From Microbacterium sp. XT11 (GTDB taxonomy: Bacteria; Actinomycetota; Actinomycetes; Actinomycetales; Microbacteriaceae), in NCBI RefSeq assembly GCF_001513675.1, contig NZ_CP013859.1:993081-1057080 (forward strand): 64,000 nucleotides of DNA, in the 5' to 3' direction. Below the pieces are notes generated by a model, which worked only from the letters and a program-made list of their open reading frames with translations, did no database searches and was not told where the DNA came from. A program made the position numbers and the translations under genes. Within the stretch, counting starts at the first letter, position 1, and each line of letters opens with the position of its first letter. This document shows, piece after piece, positions 8,484 to 16,268 of this stretch.

Positions 8484-9412
8484 TCCTCACCGTCACGCCC
8501 AACCCCGCACTCGACCTCACCTGGCACGTCGACCGGCTCGTCGTCGGCGCGACGCACAGGGCGGATGCCGGCGCCGTGCGCGCGGGCGGCAAGGGGCTCA
8601 ACGTCGCCAGGGTCGCGCACGCCCAGGGTGCCGAGGTCGTGGCGATCACGACGGTCGGCGGTCGCACGGGCATCGAGTTCGCCGCGGAGCTGACCGCGTC
8701 GGGCGTGCCGCACGCGCTCATCGAGGTCGCCGGAGCGACGAGGCAGAGCGTGGCGATCGTCGACGAGGCGCTCGGCGACACGACGGTCATCAACGAGCGC
8801 GGCATGAACCCGTCGGATGAGGAGTGGGCGGCAGTGCTCGCCGAGGTCGTCGACCGGCTGCCGACCGCGCGCGTGCTGGTGGTCTCGGGCAGCCTTCCCC
8901 CCGGCGCGCCCGGCAGCCTCCTCCCCCTGCTCATCGGTGTCGGCCGCGACGCCGGGGTGCCGGTCATCGTCGACACCTCGGGCCCCGCCCTGCTCCGCGC
9001 GGCGGACGCGGGGGCCACGGTCCTCAAGCCCAATGCGGCCGAGCTCGCCGATGCGACCGGCATCCCCGACCCGGTGGAGGGCGCACGATCGCTGCTCGAC
9101 CGCGGTGCGGAGCTGGTGCTGCTGTCGCTGGGGGCCGACGGAATGCTCGCCGTCACGGCGTCCGACACCCTGCACGCCCGTCTCGACGCGCCGCTGTCGG
9201 GCAATCCGACCGGGGCAGGAGACGCCGGCGTCGCCGCGTGCGCCGTGCTCTACGCCGAGGGGGAGCGCGATCCCGAGCGCATCCTCCGCCGTGCCACCGC
9301 CTGGTCTGCGGCGGCGGTGCTGATGCCGCTCGCCGGCGAGATCTCCGACACCTGGACCGACCTCGACGCCGCCCTCACGGTCGGCCCCTATGCTCCCAAG
9401 GACCCTGAATGA
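8480..9412 (+). CDS. PfkB-type 1-phosphofructokinase / tagatose-6-phosphate kinase
   Basis: This 310-residue PfkB kinase begins MILTVTPNPALDLTW, the diagnostic start of the FruK/LacC group, with AGGKGLNVARVA near residue 37 for sugar binding. The C-terminal catalytic motif is NPTGAGDAG, with Asp as the base. Together with the adjacent class II aldolase it would turn fructose-1-P or tagatose-6-P into a bisphosphate that is then cleaved to trioses. ATGA overlaps link it to both neighbours. Confidence 0.88.
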   Translation: MILTVTPNPALDLTWHVDRLVVGATHRADAGAVRAGGKGLNVARVAHAQGAEVVAITTVGGRTGIEFAAELTASGVPHALIEVAGATRQSVAIVDEALGDTTVINERGMNPSDEEWAAVLAEVVDRLPTARVLVVSGSLPPGAPGSLLPLLIGVGRDAGVPVIVDTSGPALLRAADAGATVLKPNAAELADATGIPDPVEGARSLLDRGAELVLLSLGADGMLAVTASDTLHARLDAPLSGNPTGAGDAGVAACAVLYAEGERDPERILRRATAWSAAAVLMPLAGEISDTWTDLDAALTVGPYAPKDPE

Positions 9413-10254
9413 CCCTCGTCTCCGCTCGCGATCTGGTGACGGATGCCGCACGCCGCGGCACCGGCATCGGCGCGTTCAACGTCATCCACCTCGAGACCGC
9501 GGAGGGGCTCGTCCGCGCCTCGGAGCAGGCGCAGCTGCCGGTGATCCTGCAGATCTCGCAGAACTGCGCCGATTACCACGGCGGCCTCGAGCCCATCGCG
9601 CTGGCCACGCTGGCGGTGGCGCGCCGGGCGCAGACGCCCGTGGCCGTGCATCTCGACCACGCCGAGCGCCCGGAGCTCGTCGACGAGGCGATCGCCCTCG
9701 GTTTCGGCTCGGTGATGTTCGACGGCGGCGCGCTGCCCTATGACGAGAATGTCGCGCTCACAGCCGCGGTCGCGACCCGCGCGCACGAGGCCGGCGTGTA
9801 CGTCGAGGGCGAGCTCGGCGAGGTGGGAGGCAAGGACGGCGCGCATGCGCCCGGCGTCCGCACCGACCCGGAGGAGGCACGCGCCTTCGTCGCGGCGACG
9901 GGCGTCGACGCCCTCGCGGTCGCGGTCGGCTCGTCGCACGCCATGCTCGACCGGTCGGCGTCTCTCGACCTCGACCTCATCGCCCGCCTGCACGCCGCGC
10001 TCGACGTGCCCCTCGTGCTGCACGGCTCCTCGGGCGTCGCGGACGCTGTGATCGTCGACGCGGTGCGGGCGGGCATGACCAAGATCAACGTCTCCACGCA
10101 CCTCAACGGCTTCTTCACTCGCGCGATCCGCGCCGGCCTGGCCGCGGACGAGTCGCTCGTCGACTCGCGCAAGTACCTGAAGCCCGCGCGGGAAGCCCTG
10201 GCCGGCGAGGCGTCGCGGATGCTGCGGCTGTTCGCGCTGGAGGGCGAAGCATGA
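9409..10254 (+). CDS. Class II ketose-bisphosphate aldolase (GatY/KbaY/Fba type)
   Basis: This 281-residue zinc aldolase shows the family landmarks: GAFNVIHLETAEGLV near the N-terminus, the metal-binding AVHLDHAE, the metal ligand motif VEGELGEVGG, and HGSSGV with KINVSTHLN for the substrate phosphate. It is shorter than glycolytic class II Fba and closer in size to GatY/KbaY tagatose-bisphosphate aldolases. With the PfkB kinase upstream it fits tagatose/galactosamine or fructosamine breakdown. Tagatose versus fructose bisphosphate cannot be decided by eye. Confidence 0.88.
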   Translation: MTLVSARDLVTDAARRGTGIGAFNVIHLETAEGLVRASEQAQLPVILQISQNCADYHGGLEPIALATLAVARRAQTPVAVHLDHAERPELVDEAIALGFGSVMFDGGALPYDENVALTAAVATRAHEAGVYVEGELGEVGGKDGAHAPGVRTDPEEARAFVAATGVDALAVAVGSSHAMLDRSASLDLDLIARLHAALDVPLVLHGSSGVADAVIVDAVRAGMTKINVSTHLNGFFTRAIRAGLAADESLVDSRKYLKPAREALAGEASRMLRLFALEGEA

Positions 10255-11030
10255 AGCGGGCGGCGCGGCTGAACGCGATCCTCGACCTCCTCGCCGATGC
10301 CGGAGAGGTGACGGTGGAGGAGCTCGTGGAGAGGTTCGGCGCTTCACCGGCGACGACGCGTCGCGACCTCGACAGCCTCGCCGAGCAGCGTCTGCTCACC
10401 CGGACCCATGGCGGCGCCGTGGCGCAGGCCGTCGCTTATGAGCTGCCCATCCGCTACAAGAGCCATCTCCGCACGCACCAGAAGGAGCGCATCGCGCAGG
10501 CTGCCGCGTCGCTGGTCGCACCAGGAATGGTCGTCGGGCTCTCCGGCGGCACCACGACGACCGCCATCGCCGCGGCGCTCGCGGCCCGAGACGACCTCTC
10601 GGGCGGGGGCGGACTCACGGTCGTCACGAACGCCGTGAACATCGCGGCGCAGCTGGCCACGCGTCCCGACATCAAGGTCGTCGTCACCGGCGGCGTGATC
10701 CACTCGCGCACGTACGAGCTCGTCGGGCCATTCGTCGAGCAGCTGCTGCGGGGAGTGCGGCTGGACATGGCCTTCATCGGCGTGAACGGCATGGACGCGG
10801 CATCCGGAGCCACCACGCAGGACGAGCGCGAGGCCGCCGTGAACAGGATGATGGCCGAGCGCTCCCGCCGCGCCGTGGTCGTGACCGACTCGAGCAAGCT
10901 CGGCCTCTCCGCCTTCGCCGCCGTGGGCGGAGTCGAGTTGTTCCCCTCGGTGATCACGGATGCCGAGGCCGACGCGGCATCCGTCGAAGCGCTGCGCGAC
11001 GCGGGGTACGAGGTGCTCCTCGCGGACTGA
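10251..11030 (+). CDS. DeoR-family transcriptional regulator
   Basis: This 259-residue regulator has the DeoR helix-turn-helix (VTVEELVERFGASPATTRRD, residues about 20-45) and the DeoRC sensor domain with VGLSGGTTTTAIAAAL and the TDSSKLG motif. It probably binds a sugar-phosphate intermediate of the operon. It is the last gene, overlapping the aldolase stop by 4 nt, and is followed by a strong terminator hairpin at 11128-11165. Confidence 0.9.
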   Translation: MKRAARLNAILDLLADAGEVTVEELVERFGASPATTRRDLDSLAEQRLLTRTHGGAVAQAVAYELPIRYKSHLRTHQKERIAQAAASLVAPGMVVGLSGGTTTTAIAAALAARDDLSGGGGLTVVTNAVNIAAQLATRPDIKVVVTGGVIHSRTYELVGPFVEQLLRGVRLDMAFIGVNGMDAASGATTQDEREAAVNRMMAERSRRAVVVTDSSKLGLSAFAAVGGVELFPSVITDAEADAASVEALRDAGYEVLLAD

Positions 11031-11036
11031 TTCCGC

Positions 11037-11144
11037 GGTGGCGACAGCAGGGGGCGCTTCCCTGGTGGCGAGTGCAGGGGGCGCTTCCCCGGTGGCGACA
11101 GCAGGGGGCGCTTCCCTGGTGGCGAGTGCAGGGGGTGCCGCGGT
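11037..11144. repeat. 27-bp tandem repeat, four units
   Basis: Four 27-bp units start at 11037, 11064, 11091 and 11118 (GGTGGCGA, then CAGC or GTGC, then AGGGGGCGCTTCCC). Units 1 and 3 are alike and 2 and 4 are alike, so the array grew by duplicating a 54-bp block. The last unit supplies the left arm of the terminator at 11128. Confidence 0.9.
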
Positions 11145-11165
11145 CGCCTCCGCGGCACCCCCTGC
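11128..11165 (+). terminator. Strong hairpin terminator after the DeoR gene
   Basis: A perfect 16-bp stem (GCAGGGGGTGCCGCGG, 11128-11143, and its complement 11150-11165) with loop TCGCCT follows the sugar operon. There is no long T-run, as is usual for actinobacterial I-shaped terminators. The left arm is the last 27-bp repeat unit. No gene is seen between 11166 and 11324. Confidence 0.85.
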
Positions 11166-11324
11166 CTGGTCGGTGTGTGTCGTCTTTCCGTGTTCCCCAG
11201 TGCACGGATCCCCAGTTCGACTGCGCCTCCCGCGCGCTTCGCCCTTCCGAAGCCCTTCGCATCTCACCGTCCGCAGATCAGGAGCGGGCGGCCGATCTTC
11301 TGATACATCGATTGGAAGAATTCT

Positions 11325-13793
11325 TCAGAGAACTTCTCCGAGGCCGTCGCCGTGGCATTGGAAGGGGGCGCGGTGTCCGGTAACGGCCGAGGCGGCGACG
11401 AGGGCGTCGGCTGGCGGAACCCCGCGCGCGAGGCCGTTGTGCACGGCGGCGAGCAGTTCGCACGCGATGTCGTCGGGGACGACGACGGGCGTCGCGATGA
11501 CGCACCGCGTTCCGGCATGCAGCCACACGCGCGTCATACCCAGCGCCTCCTCGCCCCAGCGCACCGACGACCGCCCGAGTTCGCACGCCGACAGCAGCAC
11601 GGTCTCGGGAGCGCGCGGAATCAGGTCGACGTCGTAGCCGAACAGCGTGCCGTCGGCCAGCTCGAAACCCGAGAACAGGGGATTGTCGACCGCGTGGCGC
11701 CCGTGCGCGGCGATGTGCAGCACGTCACTGGTCGCGGCGAGCTCGGTGACGGGCGACACCGAGGCGGCATCGCCGAGCAGGACGGCGGGATCGGGCCACG
11801 CCGCCGCTGCCGTGAGCACCTCCTCCTCGCCGCGCGCGACCCGGGGTCCTGCCACCATCGCGGCCGTCGTGCCTGCCGAGGGAGGCGCGGTGAGGGGAGC
11901 GGGAGCGCCACCCGCGGTGCGGTCCCCGAGCCAGCGCGAGACCGACAGAGCCAGGGTGAACGGGATGCCGCGCATGCCGGGCAGCATGGACCACGGGATG
12001 CCGCCCAGCACGCCGGGCGCCGTGAGCGCCACCCGCCGCGCACCGCCGACCGCGGCGAGCATCGGGGCGAGGAGCGCGGCGTCGAGGCGCGCGAGCCGGT
12101 CGTCGAGGGACTTCTCGATCACCGCGGCCATCGGCCCTCCGCGTGTGAGAGCCGCGACGTCGAGATCGGCGCGCAGTCCGTCGGCGGCAGCTCGAACGCG
12201 CGACCACGAGAGCGGGACGACCCGCGCAGCGGATGCCGTGACGGCCACGCCGAGCAGTTCTGTACCGGTGAAGACATACGAGAGCACCGCGGTGTCCGCG
12301 CCCACAGCCGTCTGGGCTTCTGCGAGGGTGACGCGGGTCCTGGCGTCTCCGGCTCCGGTCGCCGACCACTGCCTCTGTCGCGCGCGGTCCCGCAGGCGGC
12401 GCACTCTCGCGTCGACCGTCCAGTCCCCACCGGCGAGCTCGGCGCGCAGCATCCGCAGTTCCGCGAGGTCGTCCGCGAGCTCCGCGTCGCGCGGCGGACG
12501 CAGGGGTGCCACCTGCTGGCTGAGGTGCCGTGCGCGCTCGGACCACTCGAAGAGCCGTGCGGGGTCGCGCGTCCGCGCAGCCGCCGCCAGCCCCGTCAGC
12601 ATCAGGTCGGTGCCGTGCATGGCGACGGATGCCTGCAGATCCAGTGCGCCGAACGAGCGCTGCCAGGTCGTGAGCAGGTCGAGGCCGGCGGCGGCCGTGC
12701 GCATCGCGAGCCCGTCCCGCCCCGACGCGGCGGCGCGGACCGCCCGCACCTCATGCGCCCGCAGCCGCAACGGGGTCGGGGCGTCGGCGGGCAGCCGCGG
12801 CAGGGGTCCCGGCTCGGCGAGCTTCGCGGTGAGGCGCAGGCCCGTCGCCTCCGTGCGGAAGCCCGCTCGATCGAGGGCGGCGGCGGTGCGTGCGACGTCG
12901 TCTGGGGAGGCGTGACGTCCACGATGAGCCCGCACTCGGGCTTCGAGCAGCACGGCTTCGGCGCGCGCAGCCCATCCGTCGCTGCCGAGTGCTGCGAAGC
13001 GTCTTGACGCCATCGCCGCTGTGCGTTCGGCAGCGCGCAGGTCGTGCCGCAGCAGCGATCGAGCGAGGTGGAACTCCGCCTCGCCGCGGGCCTGGCGCAT
13101 GCGCTGTGCGCCGAACCGCGCGGCGACCTCGCCGAGCAGAGTCTCCGCTTCGGTGGTGAGGCCCGCGTCGCGCAGCACTTCGGCGCGGTCGAGGTCGCTG
13201 ATCGCGGCGGCGAGGTCGCTGCTTGCCGCGAGCACCGGACGCGACCTCGTCATCATCTCCAGAGCCGTGACGAGGTCGCCGCCGAGCAGCGCGGCATAGC
13301 CGAGGTTGTGCCGGGCCTCGGCGAGCGGCAGGGGGTCGCCGGTGCTCTCGTAGACGGCCACAGCCTCTTCGAGATCGGCGGTGCAGTCGGCGAGTTGGTG
13401 CCGCTGCATCCGCACCACTGCTCTGTTCATCAGCAGATTGGCGCGTTCGAGCGTCGGTGCGGGGAGCGCGTCGAGTGCGCGCGTGAGGGCGTCGTCGGCG
13501 TCGTCGAGTCGACCGGCATGCAGCAGGAGCGTGCCGAGTTGTCCATAGAGCAGGGCCCGCGTCTCGCCGGACAGGGCCGCGCGGTCGAGGGCCGCGCGGG
13601 TGAGCCGCTCGGCTTCGCCCTGGTCGCCGACCTGCGAGAGCACGTACGCGACGGTTCCGTCGATGCGCGCGCGGAGGTCTGGATCGTCGGTGCGGGCGGA
13701 TGCCGTCGCCAGCAGACGTCGAGCTTCGGCGAAGCGCCGTGCGTTGGCCGCCGCGACACCGCGTCGGTGCAGCTCACTCGCGGTCAGGGCCAT
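11325..13793 (-). CDS. TPR-CHAT protein: tetratricopeptide repeats plus caspase-like CHAT protease
   Basis: This 822-residue cytoplasmic protein has no signal peptide or membrane segment. Residues about 5-330 are helical TPR-like repeats (for example LLLHAGRLDDADDALTRAL, and ARHNLGYAALLGGDLVTALE). The C-terminal ~270 residues are a CHAT (caspase HetF associated with TPRs) domain with both catalytic residues: His697 in DVLHIAAHGRH and Cys737 in VLLSACELG. The fold ends with the usual APFQCHG. It should be a Cys protease triggered by a partner or ligand sensed through the TPRs. It is the last gene of a sigma/beta-domain/subtilase/CHAT cassette on this strand. The start at 13793 lies directly behind GGGAGG, so a nearby alternative start is possible. 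Confidence 0.85.
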   Translation of the reverse strand: MALTASELHRRGVAAANARRFAEARRLLATASARTDDPDLRARIDGTVAYVLSQVGDQGEAERLTRAALDRAALSGETRALLYGQLGTLLLHAGRLDDADDALTRALDALPAPTLERANLLMNRAVVRMQRHQLADCTADLEEAVAVYESTGDPLPLAEARHNLGYAALLGGDLVTALEMMTRSRPVLAASSDLAAAISDLDRAEVLRDAGLTTEAETLLGEVAARFGAQRMRQARGEAEFHLARSLLRHDLRAAERTAAMASRRFAALGSDGWAARAEAVLLEARVRAHRGRHASPDDVARTAAALDRAGFRTEATGLRLTAKLAEPGPLPRLPADAPTPLRLRAHEVRAVRAAASGRDGLAMRTAAAGLDLLTTWQRSFGALDLQASVAMHGTDLMLTGLAAAARTRDPARLFEWSERARHLSQQVAPLRPPRDAELADDLAELRMLRAELAGGDWTVDARVRRLRDRARQRQWSATGAGDARTRVTLAEAQTAVGADTAVLSYVFTGTELLGVAVTASAARVVPLSWSRVRAAADGLRADLDVAALTRGGPMAAVIEKSLDDRLARLDAALLAPMLAAVGGARRVALTAPGVLGGIPWSMLPGMRGIPFTLALSVSRWLGDRTAGGAPAPLTAPPSAGTTAAMVAGPRVARGEEEVLTAAAAWPDPAVLLGDAASVSPVTELAATSDVLHIAAHGRHAVDNPLFSGFELADGTLFGYDVDLIPRAPETVLLSACELGRSSVRWGEEALGMTRVWLHAGTRCVIATPVVVPDDIACELLAAVHNGLARGVPPADALVAASAVTGHRAPFQCHGDGLGEVL

Positions 13794-13845
13794 CCTCCCA
13801 GGATGCCGTGTCGGCGCCGCGCCGCGGTAGGCCGCGGATCCGCGT

Positions 13846-13939
13846 CGGCATGTGCGTGGGCGCCGGCATCCGTGTCGGCTGCCGGCATCCGTGTCTGCTC
13901 TCGGCATCCGTGTCTGCTGTCGGCATCCGTGTGTGCCTC
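13846..13939. repeat. 19-bp tandem repeat, four clear units plus one degenerate
   Basis: Units start at 13864, 13883, 13902 and 13921 (CGGCATCCGTGTCTGCTST), with a degraded copy at 13846. Each contains CGGCATCC, a word also frequent elsewhere in the window. The array sits between the CHAT gene and the subtilase gene, within a 415-bp stretch (13794-14208) that holds no recognisable gene. Confidence 0.85.
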
Positions 13940-13976
13940 CGGCCCGGCCGCGGTCATGCCGGACTCACCCCGCGTG

Positions 13977-14056
13977 CAGTTTGTCGGGAGATTTGCTGGA
14001 ATCGGCCCGGGAAAGCGGATTCTCTCCCGACAAATAGGAAATCTCCCGACAAACTG
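13977..14056. repeat. Perfect 18-bp inverted repeat with internal third copy
   Basis: CAGTTTGTCGGGAGATTT at 13977-13994 is exactly complementary to 14039-14056. The 44-bp spacer holds another TCTCCCGACAAA at 14024-14035, so the element has one forward and two reverse copies of the core TTTGTCGGGAGA. It could be a terminator or attenuator between the subtilase and CHAT genes, or a mobile palindrome. Confidence 0.85.
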
Positions 14057-14113
14057 GACGCGCTCGCGCGGGTGGCGTGCGCTGGGCGCAGGCGCGGTGT
14101 CGTGGCCCGCATG

Positions 14114-14200
14114 CGGATGCCGGCGGATGCCGAAGCCGGGCGGGCCGACACGTGCCGGCGGATGCCGAATCCGGGCAGGTTGGCGGATGCCGAATCCGCC
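14114..14200. repeat. Repeated CGGATGCCG words facing the 19-bp array
   Basis: CGGATGCCG occurs at 14114, 14122, 14157 and 14182, three times in the longer form GGCGGATGCCGAA. This is the reverse complement of the CGGCATCCG core of the array at 13864-13939, so the two sets face each other across the 18-bp palindrome. Confidence 0.75.
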
Positions 14201-14208
14201 CCCCGCGG

Positions 14209-15759
14209 CTACTCCCCGGCCGGGGCGGGGAGGCCCTTCAGCACCGCGTCGACGGCTGCGGTCGCGGCATCCGTCTGCACGCCCTGCGTCGGGACCGTGC
14301 CCAGCTGCGCGGCGATCCGCCCGGCCACGACGGGCGCTGCGAACGAGGTGCCGCTCCAGATCGCGAAGCCGCCGCGGTAGTCGTCGGGGTCGATGGTCTC
14401 GCGCCGCAGCCCGTCGACGTCCGCGCGGGTCGCGGCCTGCTGGCCTCCGACGAACGCGGGCGACGTGCTCACCACTCCGGCTCCCGGTGCGTACACACGC
14501 ACCCACGGCCCCACGTTCGAGAACAGGGCGACCGATCGGGCCGACGGGTTCAGCGCTCCCACTGAGACGAGCGGCGCGCCATTGTCGTGCGGGATGCCGT
14601 TGTCCGCTCCCGGCCACGGCCACAGCGACGCGGGGAACGTCGGTCGATCGATCGCGTCGTTCCCGGCGGAGCACACCACCACGCACCCGAGCGCACGCGC
14701 CTTCGCGAGCAGGGCGTGGAGGGTGAGACTGAACAGCCCATCGGCCGGCGTCTCGTGGTAGTAGCCGAGCGACAGGTTCAGCACGTCGATCGGATGCCCG
14801 GTCCCGGGGTCTTCGCGATGCAGCCGCAGGAGCTCCACGACCTGAGCGAGCGTCGTGAGGAAGGTGCTCTCGTCGACGACGCCGAGCGCCCCCGCGACAC
14901 GGACGGAGAGGATGTCGGCATCCGGAGCCGCCTGCCGGATGAGGCCGGCGATGAACGTCCCGTGCCCTGCCACGGCGTCGATCTCGCCGTCGAGCTGCCC
15001 GTACAGATCGGGGAAGCGCTCGGGATCGGCGTCGTCGGTGAGGCCGACCGGGATGCCGTCGAGCTCGATCCGCCGCGTGACGATGTCGTCGGGCAGCCAC
15101 TCGTGCACACCGCATCCGGTGTCGAGCACGGCGACGACCGGACGGCGGCCCTTTCGCGGCGCGGACTGGCGTGCCGGCGCCGGCCCCAGCCAGCTCACCG
15201 GCTGACGCGCTCCACGCCCCGGTTCGAGGTAGTCGTCGCTGCCGCCGGCCCCGGCGCCTCGAACGGGGTTCGTCCGGGTGAACGGGTTGGTGCGGGTGAA
15301 GGGATTGGTGCGCGTGAACGGGTTCAGTCCGACGGGGTCGATCGACAGCACGTGCTCCAGGCTTGTGCGCGGCATCGACGTGCGCGAGATGCGCCGGGCG
15401 CGCTGCAGCACGCGCCAGGCATCCGGCGGCACGGGGGACTCCCCGCGCACCGGCTCGTCCGGCGTCGTCAGGTGCGCACGGATGAACCACGGCACATCGT
15501 CGAGACGCGTGAGCCGCCGATCCGGCTCCTCCAGCTCGATCCGCCAGCCGAACGACCCCGCCGCCTCGTGCAGGGTGCGGATCTCCCTGTCGTACGCACC
15601 CTCGTCGTCGTCCTGCGTGACGAGCAGCCGCTCCGGCAGGTATGCGGTCGGGAACGCGCGGATGCCGTCGACCGGCTCGACGTTCGGATCCAGTGTCGTC
15701 CCCCGGCGGATCGAGCCCTCGGCCCTGTCCTGCCACGACCATCCCCGTGGCTGATCCAT
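14209..15759 (-). CDS. S8 family (subtilisin-like) serine protease, apparently cytoplasmic
   Basis: This 516-residue protein has a complete catalytic triad: Asp213 (VAVLDTGCG), His266 (GHGTFIAG) and Ser472 (SGTSFAAP), plus the oxyanion Asn in SAGND near residue 367. The first ~200 residues form an N-terminal region with no signal peptide, so the protease should act inside the cell, unlike most subtilases. Between this region and the catalytic core are three perfect NPFTRT repeats (residues 146-163), possibly a cleavable linker. It lies between the small beta-domain protein and the CHAT protease on the same strand. The site GGGAGAGG lies 7 nt before ATG 15759. Confidence 0.9.
   Translation of the reverse strand: MDQPRGWSWQDRAEGSIRRGTTLDPNVEPVDGIRAFPTAYLPERLLVTQDDDEGAYDREIRTLHEAAGSFGWRIELEEPDRRLTRLDDVPWFIRAHLTTPDEPVRGESPVPPDAWRVLQRARRISRTSMPRTSLEHVLSIDPVGLNPFTRTNPFTRTNPFTRTNPVRGAGAGGSDDYLEPGRGARQPVSWLGPAPARQSAPRKGRRPVVAVLDTGCGVHEWLPDDIVTRRIELDGIPVGLTDDADPERFPDLYGQLDGEIDAVAGHGTFIAGLIRQAAPDADILSVRVAGALGVVDESTFLTTLAQVVELLRLHREDPGTGHPIDVLNLSLGYYHETPADGLFSLTLHALLAKARALGCVVVCSAGNDAIDRPTFPASLWPWPGADNGIPHDNGAPLVSVGALNPSARSVALFSNVGPWVRVYAPGAGVVSTSPAFVGGQQAATRADVDGLRRETIDPDDYRGGFAIWSGTSFAAPVVAGRIAAQLGTVPTQGVQTDAATAAVDAVLKGLPAPAGE
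15271..15324 (-). repeat. Three in-frame 18-bp repeats encoding NPFTRT in the subtilase
   Basis: The coding DNA for residues 146-163 is three near-identical 18-bp units, followed by a partial fourth (NPVRG). It lies in the linker before the protease domain. Because 18 is a multiple of 3, expansions keep the frame, so length variation between strains is expected. Confidence 0.9.
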
Positions 15760-15800
15760 CGGTCATCCTCTCCCGGCGGCGAGCTCCGCGCGGCCGGCGC

Positions 15801-16268
15801 TCAAGTCAGTTCGAACTGCGGAGTCGACAGCGTGCGCTCGTCGCCGTCCGAGCGGGCGGTGAGTCGCACCCTCGTCATGCCCGATGGCACGTCGTCGAAC
15901 GCGAAGCGCCCCGTCTCGGTCGGGCTCGTCGTGCGCTCGCGGTCGCCCTGCTCGAGCACGACCTCGGCCGCAGCCGTGTCGACCCAGCCGTCGACGCGGT
16001 GACGGCCGTTGACGGTCGCGGTCACATGCAGCAGCACGCTCGTCGTCCCGTCGCTGAACTGCAGGGTGAGCGCGTCCGTCTCCGCACGGACGGCGCTGAG
16101 CGGCTGCTCGACCAGGGTGAGCAGGGCGTACTCCGACGCGAGGTCGTCGGAGGCGACCGCGGCGATCATGCGGTCGGCGAGCGTGACGGGTGCAGGGTCG
16201 AGCGCCTCCCACATGCCGCGGAGCCGCGCGAACAGAGCGGCGTCGTCTGGCCGGTCGCGAGCGCTCAT
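15801..16268 (-). CDS. Small protein with C-terminal carboxypeptidase-regulatory-like beta domain (sigma-linked)
   Basis: This 155-residue protein is coupled to the sigma gene by an ATGA overlap (ATG 16268). The N-terminal half has the helical segment DPAPVTLADRMIAAVASDDL. The C-terminal half reads as a beta-sandwich (EVVLEQGDRE, then GRFAFDDVPSGMTRVRLTAR) like carboxypeptidase regulatory-like or transthyretin-like domains. It lacks zinc-finger Cys/His residues and any membrane segment, so it is not a classical anti-sigma factor. It may be the sensor or adaptor of the cassette. The function is inferred only from position. Confidence 0.65.
   Translation of the reverse strand: MSARDRPDDAALFARLRGMWEALDPAPVTLADRMIAAVASDDLASEYALLTLVEQPLSAVRAETDALTLQFSDGTTSVLLHVTATVNGRHRVDGWVDTAAAEVVLEQGDRERTTSPTETGRFAFDDVPSGMTRVRLTARSDGDERTLSTPQFELT

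Noticed and set aside
11325-13007. Long plus-strand frames opposite the CHAT gene
   Set aside because: Low-complexity Arg/Gly/Pro composition and antisense to a protein with complete CHAT and TPR motifs.
13864-13939. 19-bp array as a CRISPR
   Set aside because: Units are directly abutting with no spacers and there are no cas genes.
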